64,000 nt of DNA from Isochrysis galbana (GCA_018136815.1 CM030932.1:6482315-6546314); one strand, 5' to 3'. Positions 9,881 to 20,384 are shown, counted from the stretch's first letter. The notes: generated by a model not told the origin, from the letters alone. Program-made: numbers and translations.

Positions 9881-10116
9881 CCTGGAAAGACTCGGGCTTG
9901 GACCTGTCCTCCATGGGCTCCGGCGGCGATGGCGGAGATGATGGTGGGGGGACCGCAGAGAGATCAGGAGGCGAGGGAAGGGAGGGCATCACCTCCCCCT
10001 GTGAAGGTGGTGGTGGATGACCGTCCGGAGAGGAGAAAGGGGGCAGGGCAGGCATGATGCCCGACTCTGCAGAGGTGGGGGTGACCCCCATTGAGACGTC
10101 CAGCGCGGGACGCACC

Positions 10117-10133
10117 GGATAGGATTCTACACC
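10117..10133 (-). promoter_or_regulatory. Putative primer-binding site
   Basis: Directly after the CA end of the 5' LTR the minus strand reads GGTGTAGAATCC. This is where the tRNA primer should pair. I cannot name the tRNA. Confidence 0.4.
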
Positions 10134-10981
10134 TGACGAATTGGAGTGGCCCACAAGGCCTGAGGGCAATGAGGAAGGGGCGAAGCCGGCGGCAGGCGCG
10201 GCGAGGGAGACCACTTCGGAGGTGCTGACGGGCTGAAGCCCGTCAGCAGAGGAAGGCGGGCAGGCGGGCTTGAGCGAGGGCGAGGACGGCGGCGAGAACG
10301 ACATGGAACGAGCGGCGAGAGGCGAGGGCGAGTGAGAGGAGGGCTGTGAAGGCAGGGGCTGGCGAGGCGAGGCGAGTTTGTTGGGTACGAGTGTTACGAG
10401 AGCGAGAGCGACGAGAGCGAGAGCGACGACGGATGACGACTGACGACAGGACGACGGACAACGACACCCAGGAAAACACCCCGACTCTCGCCCCACGACT
10501 TTCTCACATAACTCGACTGAAATCAAACCCAACCACTCCGATCAGACAACAACGGACGACGATCAAAGGGCGATCTGTCGGCGATCTTGTATGGAACGGG
10601 AATCGCACCATAACGGAAACGAGGGGCAATCCTGCCGCGCAGGATTCCAAGAGACCTACCGAATAAGACGAAAGGAGTGCGATGTGCCTCAGGGAGAGAT
10701 ACGAAGAGGTCGTAAATTAAACCTGATTGCCCCCAGAAGCAGATAAAGAACCGCTGTAGAGATAGCAAATTAAACCTATTTGCGAGGCGCCTGGGAGGAA
10801 GAAAGGTGGGGAAACTTCCCTTCTCTTTCGAGAGAAAGAGAGAGGGCGCTCCACAACCCACGATCCCATGCATCCAAGCGAAGCTTTTGACCGAGAACGA
10901 GAACGAGAGAATTATAACGATAAATACCGAACGACGAAGAGAAGAGCGAAGCCTAACGAGTGTCGATTCGCGAATGCGACA
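10134..10981 (-). repeat. 5' LTR
   Basis: Identical by eye to 1827-2674. It carries an aattaaacc-type AT-rich stretch and should hold the element promoter, but I cannot point to a defined box. Confidence 0.93.
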
Positions 10982-10986
10982 CGCCC
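10982..10986. repeat. Target-site duplication (5' side)
   Basis: CGCCC next to the LTR end, matching 1822-1826. Confidence 0.85.
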
Positions 10987-10997
10987 CCATCCTGGGT

Positions 10998-11080
10998 GGC
11001 TTGGGGGGGGGGGGGGAAGGGGGGGAAGGGGGGAAAGGGGGGGGGGGGGGGAAGGGGGGAAAGGGGGGGGGGGGGGGGTA
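10998..11080. repeat. G-rich purine tract
   Basis: Runs of G broken by single or paired A. Low complexity; no gene. Confidence 0.75.
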
Positions 11081-11088
11081 GTCACAAT

Positions 11089-11179
11089 GGGGACGGTAGA
11101 AGTCCCGCGCCTTTGGCGCGGAGGAGGGGGGGGTTATTGGAAGTCACAAGTGTCAGAGCGGGGACGGTAGAAGTCCCGC
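11089..11179. repeat. 20-bp direct repeat pair
   Basis: ggggacggtagaagtcccgc occurs at about 11089-11108 and 11160-11179. Each copy can form a small hairpin (ggga / tccc). Confidence 0.6.
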
Positions 11180-11187
11180 ACCTTTTA

Positions 11188-11408
11188 CAACCCAACACTC
11201 TAGGGCCGCTAGGAGCGCCTCGCCGCCCCACAGCCCTTCGTTCGCCGTTCGTTCCCAGTCCAGACACCCAAAAGGGGATGCCCGACCCCATCCAGAATTT
11301 CATTCACCCGACTCCCGGCAGGGAGGAGGGCCAGAGCGCCGCGCTAACCGCCGGTGCCGCTCGCGACGGAGTGGCTCAGAGCCCTCCGGTAGCGCTCGAC
11401 TCGACAGG
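11188..11408 (+). repeat. Dispersed repeat R1, copy 1
   Basis: Roughly 220 bp, about 95% similar by eye to the inverted copy at 47543-47763 (shared tracts include ctctagggccgctaggagcg and ctcagagccctccggtagcg). There is no coding signal conserved between copies. Confidence 0.8.
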
Positions 11409-11409
11409 G

Positions 11410-11571
11410 AGGGGGGTCACTCACCAACACCATTGCCTTTCGTGGGGCTGGAGGGGGTTCGTCAGAGGGGGGATGCAGTTGCCGGGGCAGGTTGGGGGGG
11501 GGGCTCCGAAATCCTTGGACACCCAGGGGAGGTGGAAAATAGTGGTTAAAAAGAGTGAGTGACCGGGCTAT
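11410..11571 (-). repeat. Dispersed repeat R2, copy 1 (one terminus)
   Basis: The minus strand starts tagcccggtcactcactc and continues through accactattt...ccacctcccctgggtgtcc, as does 16918-17065. The copy ends without the opposite inverted terminus. Confidence 0.7.
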
Positions 11572-12098
11572 GAACTATGAAATAGGGGGGCGAGGTCAAA
11601 AGTGAAGGGGTTGAGCGGGCTCCCAGCCTTCGACCACCCTCACAGATTTCTCACCTTTCTAAGCGGCGAAGGGCGCGTATAGAGGTAATCGAGCCGACAT
11701 TCGAATGTTATATAGAGAATAGTAATGGACACCTGATGTGGCCTTTATGATTGTAAGCCGCAAGCCCTCTCCATCAGCACGCGTCAGTTGCCGGCGCAGA
11801 ACCTCTCGCTCAAAGCTCAGTGCATTCAAACCCGACTTGCTGCGCACATCTACATGTTGTACTGTCACCCGGCCCGATCACAACGCCGAGGAGACTGACT
11901 CAGGGAGGCAGGAGCACATGTTCGACAGAGCGGGGATGAGCGAGGAAAGTATTGGTCGAATGATGGTGCCACATGGAGAAGAAGGGTCCGATGTTTTTGG
12001 CTGTCTCATAGCTCGCGATGACATCCTCGAAGCGTCTTGCAATAAACAAAAGATTCCATTTCCCGCAGGAGGCCCGATGCGATTGGTAGCGGTGAGAA
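11572..12098. other. No supported gene
   Basis: Short ORFs on both strands show no recognisable domain. The sequence is less GC-rich than its surroundings. Confidence 0.4.
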
Positions 12099-12470
12099 TC
12101 AGTCTGTTGTGAAGGATAGGGTGAGGAATAGCCCAACGCACGCATGATGACCGTATGCTGCCGCACATTCTACGGGCGTGCGCCCACGGCTGTCGCGTGC
12201 GACTGCACTCCCTCCCGATTGCAAGAGCAATGCGACAGTTTCAATGTGCCCCCCCTCGCACGCCGCGTGCAGAGCCGTGCTGCCGTCGAGAGGGTTTCGC
12301 ACCCTCACCAGCTGTGGTGAACGCCGCAATAAGTGGTATACAACGTCTGTCTCTCCGGCGGCAGCGGCGAGATGGAGTAGCGTGCGCCCATAATGATCGA
12401 CAGCATCGATGCGCATCCCACTGCGCAACAGCCGATCGATCTCGCCCGGCGTCCCCGTGCACAGCATCAT
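12099..12470 (-). CDS. Small ankyrin-repeat protein
   Basis: 123 residues. Three ankyrin units are visible: residues ~27-57 (GRTLLHLAAAAGETDVVYHL), ~62-92 (GSTALHAACEGGHIETVALL) and ~95-115 (GRTPVECAAAYGHHACVGLF, incomplete). Each shows the TxLHxAA and LL pattern of the fold, which serves protein binding. The Met pair at 12470 is the first start in frame; the ORF could instead be an exon of a larger gene, since a single exon of three repeats is short. The partner and role are unknown. Confidence 0.65.
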   Translation of the reverse strand: MMLCTGTPGEIDRLLRSGMRIDAVDHYGRTLLHLAAAAGETDVVYHLLRRSPQLVRVRNPLDGSTALHAACEGGHIETVALLLQSGGSAVARDSRGRTPVECAAAYGHHACVGLFLTLSFTTD

Positions 12471-12529
12471 CGACTCGAGTGGGTCGACGCAGGCGGCGGC
12501 GGGCGCTCAGCCCGTTTCCCACCAAAGCG

Positions 12530-13690
12530 GTGACCTACACAAGAAGGGGTCAGAGCTTTCTTGTTGTGCTAGAGTCTAGAGTTCTAGCCCATGTTCTCGC
12601 GTTGTTTCTTCAACCTTTGAAAGAAACCGACTTTTGCCGTTGTTAGGAGGTGGTATCTCGTAAGGATCGCTCTTAAGATTGTCTTGACGGATCTACCGTC
12701 TGTATTTTATTGTTGTATCTCGGGGGTGCTGCACGCCGTCGCCGCGCCGCGCCGTCCCCTCCCATGCCGCTCAGACCACCTCGTTGGCGGCTGTAGCGGC
12801 ATGGGAGGGCGTCTCCATACCCCTCACCCATCATATCTTGGCCCTAGCCCCCAGCTCGACGCGCAGCGCGAGCTAGGTCACCATTTGTGTCACCCGGGCG
12901 GCGCTGCATGCGCGCGCCGCGAAAGGTGCTTCACCTTTCGCGAGCAGATGGGCGAGCATCTAGGCGGTGGGAAGGGGGGCGGGCAGGCCTGCTTGCCTTT
13001 GTTTGTGGGTCGGCACGTTCCGATCGCCACAGTGGCGGGCGAGTGGCTGCTGGTACTGGCTGCTGGCTGCTGGCTGCTGGCTGCTGCAGCAGCAACGGCG
13101 CAGCGCACGAGCGCGATCCAGCAATGTTGGCGCAGGCAGGCTGTTTGTGTGTGCGCGCCCGATGAGGGAGTGGTTCTGGCTAGACACATATGGACTGCCT
13201 GCGCGCAGGCAGTCCACTGCAATGCGCGCATGTGCAGTCTAAATGCTTGCGTGTGTTGTGCTCATCTTCGCTCGCTTGTATGTGGTCTGTTTCAAAGGGG
13301 AACGCTTTGCCCATCAAAGAATGTGGTCCAAAGGGTTTGTGAGCAGTTCATCTTGTGTATGAAACTCCCTGGTCAGGCTTAGATTACTCAGCATCAATAA
13401 ATGCCCCCAAAACGTATTATCTTGATGAGAGTTGTAAACTGCAACTCCATCTCCTGTAGCATGCGTAGTGAACGACGTGCGACGCCGGCTCGTCGGCATC
13501 ATCGCCACCGATCAGTTTATGGGAGCAAATTTCGGGCGATGCGGCTCCATCTTGTGCATTAGACTAGTCCTCCACATTGATGGCAAGGCTCCAGCTCAAT
13601 CTTGGTGTCCTCTAGGCTCCAAGGGGCCGCCAATATGCTAGGAATTAAAAAGGGTCTCGAAGCACCTTTGCAGGTGCTTCCAGCCGCCTC
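12530..13690. other. No supported gene; CTG-type repeat and long palindrome
   Basis: ORFs here have no recognisable content. A short array of the unit ctggctg lies at about 13048-13090, and a perfect 26-bp palindrome at 13191-13216. Confidence 0.45.
13191..13216. repeat. Perfect 26-bp palindrome
   Basis: tggactgcctgcg is followed directly by its reverse complement, with no loop. Confidence 0.85.
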
Positions 13691-13697
13691 TTAAGAG

Positions 13698-13761
13698 ATA
13701 AATAACTATGGACATTTGATAGCTCAATTGACTGATGTCCCACAATTGACGGAACGATACC
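13698..13761 (+). repeat. 64-bp dispersed repeat, copy 1
   Basis: Shares aaataactatggacatttga and actgatgtcccacaattgac with 58538-58600, differing by a few bases. Confidence 0.8.
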
Positions 13762-14389
13762 TTGAATCACCTGAACGCGCCGTTTTCCGAACATAAACTA
13801 ACGTATACGTTGGTGGGAAGCCCAGAAATTTCAACCTGTAGAGTGGTTAGATAGACCCCCTTATTGGAAGTAATGAAGAGCATCATCAATATAGACCCGC
13901 CACAACCCATTGGTTTTCGTTTTCGTACGTAACGACACGAGCGAGAGAAGGGGGGCGACATGTGGATCGTGATTTCAACGAGATATCGACCCTGCCCCAA
14001 ATCGAGTGAATGGAGTAAGACCACGTGTGTGTTTCAACATGTGAAGTGTCAAGTTGACTCACGTAACCTCCAGGTGACAACGAAAGGTGCTAGCAGGGAT
14101 GGGGATAATTGAACTCTTTTGGTCTTTCCAAAGGGTGAGATCAGCCCTTGCTCCGGCACAGTCAAGGCGATGAAAGATGGGCTCCATGTGCCGCAAGTGC
14201 GGCGAGCGAATATTGAATAATCAAAGGATGTCCGCCCCCGTCCGCAAAGCCACACGTCGCCACGCCCAACCCGAACGAAGCGCTTTCACGGGCGCACGCA
14301 CACACAACTCACACGCACTACTCGGCTAAGATAGCGCCGCTACGACGACACACGTAGCTAACTTGTCGGAATACGCTGATTCGCGTTAG
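13762..14389. other. No supported gene
   Basis: Short ORFs only. The stretch next to 14389 is the 3' flank of the alcohol dehydrogenase gene. Confidence 0.4.
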
Positions 14390-16634
14390 CTATCCATATG
14401 CTTCTCGATACAAGGCTTCGATCTCGTCCGCCGTTGGGATGCGCGGATTATTGCCAGGGGAACCGGAGGCGAGTGCCTGCTCGACCATGGTTTGCAACGA
14501 AGCGAAGTAGACACCTCGATCAATGCCATATTCCCGAGGTGTTGGGACCTGCACCAAAGGCGATTCAGGTCACCATGAAGTCGTCATCACACCATCGCAG
14601 TTCCTACTCAAGTTGAAGTATCGGGATGGGGCCTAGCATAGGGCTCGCTGGCGTGGGTCCATCATGACCGCCTTTACATTTGGCTCCAACTTGCCAAATT
14701 TACGTAAGCAAAGGAATCGATGAGGTCGAACTGATGATGCGAATTGTGCCCGATTAGCACGACTCATCCCGCCACCTACCTGCAGATCGGTGCATAAGCT
14801 CCTCAAACCTGCAACGAGTTTTGCGCCCGCTAGAGCAGCATCGTCAGCATCTTCGGCAAAGCCCATTGCGAGTGCAGCCTCGGCATAGCGGCGGGGAGCA
14901 CCACTTAAAGAGAAGGCCGTAACCGTGGGAAGAAGCATGGCATTTGAAAGGCCGTGTGGTACGTGAAAGGCCGCGCCGATGGGCCTAGAGGCAAGGCAGG
15001 AGGATCTTAGCTGAATGAGACGGACGCTAGACCACGTGGATGTCGTTCGCATCAAAGCTCTGTGTGAGTCGGGCTGCGTGACTCGCCTTGACATTCCATG
15101 GATAAGGGTGACCGAGGCATTGGAGAAGGCAATGCCGGCGTGCGTCGCCGCTGCCATCAAGGATTCGCGAGCTGCTCTAGCGGAAGAGGCGTCAGCGGAG
15201 GCAGGGTGGCCACCTGGCCGCACTGCATACATACAAACGATGCGAAGAGCTGAAGGGATCGCTCTCATTGCTGCAAGCGCATGCAAGTCGGCGAAGGCAT
15301 TGGCCTTGCGAGAGACGTAGGCCTCCATGGCATGACATAGTGCATCGAGACCCGAGTCAGCGGTGAGCCTATGGAGGTTAGACACAATGCCAGAAGGAGG
15401 GTCGGAAGTGCCGTCTGAGAGTGTGTCGCACGCATTGCATCATGCCGCATGAGTTCGGCCGAGAACTACTCACATAAGCTATGAGGCAGTGAATGACGGG
15501 GCATCACACTGGCCCACGTGCTTTCCGTTGGGTTCACGGGCTGCGTTCTTTTGCACCTGTACGGCATGCTGAGAGTCAGCGTGTAATCCACAATTGCCGC
15601 ACGGGGCATGATCCCGTCGCCCATGCAAAGCATCTTCTCTTGTGTGGCGCTGTCAGTTATGATGGTTGCACGCGTACACTCGGAGCCGGTACCTAAAATT
15701 GAAAGGCCAGAGTGAGGCACTACGAACAAACACATCTCTGAGGTAGATGCGGCGGGGATACAGAGTGCGTCTACACCGTCCTACCCCACGAGAGACGGCT
15801 AGTGTATGGTAATAGGACAGAGAATGGCCAGTGTACTACGCTGTCCCTCTCACGATACCTGCTGTTGTCGGTACCGCAACCACTGGAAGCCCTCCAGGCG
15901 CGGTCGCTGGCATTTTGTACTGGGAGACGTGCCCACCATTCATGGCAAGCATGGCGAGCGCCTTTGCGGTGTCGATCGACGAGCCGCCTCCGAAGCCTAC
16001 CTACACACGCAGTGGTGTGTGATTCAAGTAATGAGCACGCCATGCGCCGAATCGAACGGCGAGTAGGGGCACGGTACGTGCTGGGTAAGACGGCAGCTCA
16101 CTATGACGTCTGGCGGCTGTCCCGCACTGGCTGCAGCCTGCCACTCGGCGAGCGCCGCTGCGACTGAGTCGGTCGTAGGATCGGGGACTGATTCCGTGAA
16201 GAAGGTTGGCTCGAACCCGTGCTTTGCCAGCGCCTCGCACGCCGGCTGCATCATACCAGAGCTGACGACGAAAGCATCGGTGACAATCATCGGCCTGCGA
16301 CTCCGAACGCGCCGGGGGAGACGTGGCGAGAAGGGGGGGGGGGGGGGGGGGGCAGGAATGAAAAAAGAAGGGTCTGTGTGAGGGGAGCGTAGAGAGAGAG
16401 AGGGAGGGAGGGAGGGAGAGAGGGAGGGAGGGAGAGGGAGGGAGGGAGAGAGGGAGGGAGGGAGGGAGAGAGAGAGAGAGAGGAGGGGTCGGGAGGCTCG
16501 CACGTGTGAGGGTTGAGACGCAAGTAAGAGGCTCACCTCTTGAGCCCAAGCTGCTTTAGCACGAGCGGCAGCTCCACCGAGCAGCCGCCGCCCAGCTTGA
16601 GCACAGACGGAAGGCACACGTGGACGACCCCCAT
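14390..16634 (-). CDS. Iron-type (group III) alcohol dehydrogenase, 7 exons
   Basis: Oxidises or reduces short-chain alcohols/aldehydes with NAD(P), using one Fe(II). Exons: 16634-16537, 16294-16102, 16000-15859, 15692-15557, 15368-15087, 14984-14780, 14548-14390; together 1215 bp, 404 residues, the usual length. Seen in order: LPSVLKLGGG near the start, PMIVTDAFV and PDPTTDSV of the nucleotide domain, VGFGGGSSIDTAKA, the family signature PTTAGTGSE, the metal-site helix SGLDALCHAMEAY (Asp and His), IHGM and FHVPHG (further His ligands), and the C-terminal LASGSPGNNPRIPTADEI. Intron 5 starts with GC (tcaag/gcgagt), the others with GT. Intron 1 contains a long GGGA/GAGA microsatellite. No organelle leader is evident, so a cytosolic location is likely but not shown. 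Confidence 0.92.
16320..16490. repeat. GGGAGGGAGAGAG microsatellite in intron 1
   Basis: A 19-G run at about 16335 followed by (gggaggga) and (gaga) tracts, inside the first intron of the alcohol dehydrogenase. Confidence 0.85.
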
Positions 16635-16910
16635 CGCGCCACCGTCCCCCTTCCTTGATCGCGTCTCAATTGAGCCAGGCCATAAAAGTAGTGTTGAGAT
16701 AGAGTTGTTGTCTGTATGGGTTTTGTAGTAGAGTGCAGCTCTTAGTCCCGTAGGGAATTCATGACATCCTCACGAGCGTCTCGATCCTTCGCCGTCGCTA
16801 GACTGCTCGCGCCAGGTGCGCGTCGTCGCCTCCGCCGGCTGCAGTCCGATCCCGATGGGGTGAACAAGAAGCCGCCCGTGGGCGACACCACAGCATGAGC
16901 TAGAGTATGT

Positions 16911-17634
16911 CCATGGTTAGCCCGGTCACTCACTCATTTTAACCACTATTTCCCACCTCCCCTGGGTGTCCAAGGATTCCTTAGGGTCCCCCCCTACCTG
17001 CCCCGGCAACTCCCTCCCCCCTCCGAACGACCCCCTCCCGCCCCACGAAGGGCAATGGCGTCGGTGAGTGACCCCCCTCCCTTCCCCCGCGCGTGGCGGT
17101 CTATTTTGGGAGATTGAGGGGGTCGCTCACGGGAAGGAATCAGAGCGGTGAATGTAGGGCGCATCACTATAAGAAACGCGGAGCGTCCGCGACGTCCGAT
17201 CGCCCGCGATCGGCCGAAGAATGACCTGGAGGTGGTGGCCATGCAGAGCCCAGAGCTCTCGCAAGCAGGGTGGGGGGTCACTGGTAGGTCGCACGCTGGC
17301 ACTTGAGGGTCGCACACGCTCATACTGACCCATCCTGGCCCCTCGTACCGCAGGAATGCCGCGATTCGATCCGGCCCGACGCCCAGGGCCATGGCCCCGA
17401 ATGACGTCGACAAGCGTTCGCTCAGACGCCTCGAGGTGCAAGTATTTCTCGTCGCCGTCTTCGACGGCCTGAAATGCGGTATTTTTATTTTTCAAAAATT
17501 TCGCCGGAGAACCCCCCATTTTTTTTGCTGATCCATGCTATCTGAATCCATAGGGAGCTTATTTAGCCCCTCATTTGCTCATTGTAGCTGGTGCCCTCCG
17601 CACCCCCATAGTGAGTGACCGGGCTAGACCATGG
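16911..17634. mobile_element. Element with terminal inverted repeats (R2 family)
   Basis: tagcccggtcactcac at 16918-16933 is the exact reverse complement of 17611-17626. With one extra base the match extends outwards through ccatggt. The inner sequence next to the left end is shared with 11410-11571 and 59868-59957. Inside are ORFs on the minus strand (for example 17413-16994) with no transposase motif I can recognise. It is probably a non-autonomous DNA transposon. I could not define a target duplication. Confidence 0.6.
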
Positions 17635-17694
17635 ATGGTGGATGGTCCATGGGAAAGGTTAGTAGTAGTAGCGACTAAAGCCTGATGAGCTGTA

Positions 17695-17888
17695 AAAAAA
17701 AACTTCTGGAGATTCAGGGCTACACACCTACTAGTTACGGGACTCCCCTTCGCTAACTACACCGCCCTTATCTTCCCTCCCTCCACCTCTTCCCCTGCCC
17801 CCCTTCTTTCCTTTTTCTTCGGTTTCCGGGGTCCGGCCTCGGTGCGCTACCTGAGGCCTGGTTCAGAGTGTGGGGTCCGGGCAGGCCT
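17695..17888 (+). repeat. Dispersed repeat R3, copy 1
   Basis: About 190 bp closely similar to 30409-30603 in the same orientation, including gggctacacacctactag and cggtttccggggtccggcct. It is preceded by a run of A's in both copies, like an inserted retrosequence. Confidence 0.75.
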
Positions 17889-18555
17889 GTTGGATTTGTC
17901 GTTGTTGTCGTGTGTGTCTGTCTGGTCTCATTTTGTTTGTTTGGGTTATGTCTAGGTTCCATTGTCTCCGTCATCAACTTTGATTGGTGTGACGGTTTTT
18001 CAATCTCCTTTGTTCCCTTGTTCCTTGGTCCCCTCGACAGCGTGTGCAATCCTCAGCTTGGAGGCTAGTTCCACTAGCTCCGCGCTGGGTTTAAGTCCGC
18101 CTTTGTCGTTCCTATTGAAAACGGGTCTCAAGTCGTTCATGTCTATCCTTTTCTTAGGCTGTCTTCCCATGCCCGCTTGGGCGGTTCTCGCCGAGTCGGT
18201 CCTCAGCCAGCGGCGTGTCCTCAGCTCCCTCCTGTGCCACTGGGTGACCTGTTTATCTTAAAATTGTTCCAGGGTCTCGTTGTTTCCGCATGCTGCGGTG
18301 TTCATCTTAGATGACCTATAGTGATCGATCGCAGTTTCAGATGGTCATTTCACACGTCACACGGGACGACGCATCATGCTATGCGAGCCTTTCAGCGAGG
18401 CCAAGCGCTTTCGCTACTAGGCGGGTATTTTCGCTCAGTTGTAGTCTACCTTTCTCGTTTTCAATGAATAAGGGGGTGCTGAGTTCTAGTGGTTTCTTGA
18501 GTTTGGGCTTTCTCCCTTGAGCGGCTTTATGCGTGCGTACAGAGCAGTGCGCTTT
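17889..18555. other. No supported gene
   Basis: T-rich plus-strand sequence with short hydrophobic ORFs that show no family features. Confidence 0.4.
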
Positions 18556-18559
18556 TGGC

Positions 18560-18875
18560 GGGGCAAGGCGCGGGGGGTAGTTAGAGTGGCGTCGGTGGGG
18601 CGAGCCCTGGCGAAGGATGCTGCCAGGCACCGGCGATACCTGAACGCGCGACTTAGCCTAAAAACGCGAGGAGCATGCAAGGAGGAAAGGAAGGTGAGGG
18701 GCAAGCAGGCGACAAGGGAGGCGACAAAGGAGGCGAGGGCAACAAGGGCGAATGGACGAATGGACGAATGTAGGACCCTGCGACGGTGACTAGTGGCTAG
18801 CTAGCCTGCAAGGAGGGAACATAGAAACGCAAACAACTTCTAAAACAAAAAGGTCGATCGCGGATGCGACAGGGT
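18560..18875 (+). repeat. LTR-derived fragment, second Gypsy-like family
   Basis: 18628-18875 is homologous in inverted orientation to 59381-59640 (shared gcgatacctgaacgcgcga, ctagcctgcaaggaggg and aaaacaaaaaggtcgatcgc). The minus strand would begin TGTCGCATCCGCGATCGACC, close to the start of the intact LTR (TGTCGCATTCGCGAATCGAC). Just upstream, 18560-18625 resembles the gag-ORF segment near 7690-7740 (both encode FARARPTDA on the minus strand). Confidence 0.6.
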
Positions 18876-18897
18876 CGCGCTCACCTGCTCGGCCTCT

Positions 18898-19025
18898 GTG
18901 GGCGGACGCGGTCGCTTCGCCAGCGACAGCTCCATGGGTGCTGGGGGGGCGCCCGCGGCGGGGGACCCGAAGGAGAGGTGGGGAGCGGCGGCGCGCTCCG
19001 TGGCGACCAACTATAAAGTTAGTTG
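18898..19025 (-). repeat. Two-hairpin repeat, copy 2
   Basis: Stem aact / agtt around ataa at 19009-19020, then ggcgacc, then a GC hairpin (ggagcg / cgcgctcc) at 18982-18999. On the minus strand an ORF-like frame follows (ERAAAPHLSFGSPAAG) until a possible GT donor near 18890. Confidence 0.55.
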
Positions 19026-19167
19026 CCCAAGGCGATCAGAAAGGCGTCAACAAATTCTGGCTCCGGCAGTAAGAAGTTGGGAGATTCGTATCAGCTAAGA
19101 GATCGGCTTCTCACACGGATGGATGTATTCGCCTATAAGGATAATTTTAAATTCTCCTAACTAAGGC

Positions 19168-20376
19168 CTAAGGCACGCGCACAGCGAGAGTGGGGTGGTG
19201 GAGCTGCCTCCTTCTGCCGAGGGAGAGCCTCTCCTCGCACCCTCTGTTCCTGCCTGGACACCAGCTTGTCCAACACCGCATCCAATGATCCGTGAGGGGC
19301 TTGTCGCTGCGCTCTAGAAGTTTCCGAATGAACACCAAGCGCTCGAGAGGTATCCCATCGTGAAGGAAGCATTCGACGACACGGTAGCGAAAGAGATGTA
19401 GATCAGGTGGAAGATTGGCGCCCGCCTCGTCGGAGTGATTGGTGAAGTACTCGCCTAGTTCCCCAACCAATGTAGCATCCGCCTCGGTGCGCGTCGCCAA
19501 AGCTTCCACTGCCGCAATGTGCTTCGCATAATGCACGCGAGCCGTAATGGAGCTCTTGATGTTTGCCAGCGTTTGCTTGCACGCTGCACAATAAAGCTCG
19601 CCTGCGGATGCACGGAAGGTGTTGTTGGGGAATTCACGCAAGCGCTGTGCGATCGAAACCTTTGTCTACTTGGAGGTACGTACTCCGACCTTTCGGCCGC
19701 GGACGCCCGCTGGTGGCTTCCTCTTTGCCAGCCGGTCACGTTCGTGTGCTGCCATTTCTGGCAGCTCAACTCCAAAGATGCCACGGCGTGCTTGTTGGGG
19801 GGCTCCCGACAGCCGTGGAGAGCGGCGCAGTCCTATCTTCTTTAGCGATGCCGTCTCTACCCAGCGCAAGAGCTGTTCGGACGTGGCCGTCTCACCACTT
19901 CCTCTCTTCCTTTCCCACGCTACACGCACCCGGCCGTCACTGCGGGCAGCCTCCACCACCTCGCACTCGCCGATCGAGAGGTGCAGACAAGCTTGCCCGG
20001 GTACGAATGAACCCCGGGATGGTGAACACAATGTGTGGCTGGGAGCTGTTGCACCACCACCTTCCGGCCGATCCGCGCGACTGCGCCGAGCCCTATCTTC
20101 CCTTGACCTTCTGTCCTCACGCAAGGCCGCCCGCAGTTCGTCCTCGGAACTGTCCTCTTCAATGGCGTTGTCGTAGTCCGACTCCGACTCTTCCGACTCC
20201 GGGGCATTGTCCTCCTCCTCCGCCTCTGATGCCGTGATCTGCTGCACCACATTGCGCAGGGGGCGGGGCTCGGACTCGGACTCGGACGGCGGCACCCTCT
20301 CCCTCTCTGAGGAGGCAGGCCTCGGCCGCTTAGAGCGGGAGCTAGCAGAGCTAGAGGGCGTCATGCGCATGCGCAT
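19168..20376 (-). pseudogene. Zinc-finger protein related to hAT-type elements, probably broken
   Basis: The first part (20376-19690) has an acidic, Ser/Glu-rich N-terminus (SEAEEEDNAPESEESESDYD), a basic stretch, and RSPRL. The second part (19641-19168) has a C-x2-C-x15-H-x4-H finger (LYCAACKQTL ... VHYAKHIAAV) of the kind found beside hAT transposases and in CGG-binding proteins, then PPDLHLFRYRVVECFLHDGI. The two parts join if a 39-bp segment (gtacgt...cacag) is removed as an intron. Near 19295 the similarity appears to move to another frame (GSLDAVLDKLVSRQEQ), which suggests a frameshift. No DDE domain is visible. It may be a degraded host gene or an element relic. Confidence 0.5.
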
Positions 20377-20384
20377 GCGGGGGG

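Larger units (their letters stand above)
1827..10981 (-). mobile_element. Ty3/Gypsy LTR retrotransposon (chromodomain type), RT deleted
   Basis: A complete insertion of 9155 bp read on the minus strand. Two 848-bp LTRs sit at 10134-10981 (5') and 1827-2674 (3') at a constant offset of 8307 bp, and I saw no difference between them. They begin TG and end CA. The 5-bp sequence CGCCC flanks both ends (1822-1826, 10982-10986) as target-site duplication. A polypurine tract (gcaggggg on the minus strand) abuts the 3' LTR. Internal order is gag-like ORF (9880-7415), ORF with a methyltransferase-like domain (7231-5924), then integrase plus chromodomain (5904-3712). Reverse transcriptase and RNase H are absent except for the last residues of the RNase H-integrase linker. 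Identical LTRs imply recent insertion; movement probably relied on enzymes from another copy unless the deletion happened after insertion. Confidence 0.92.
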
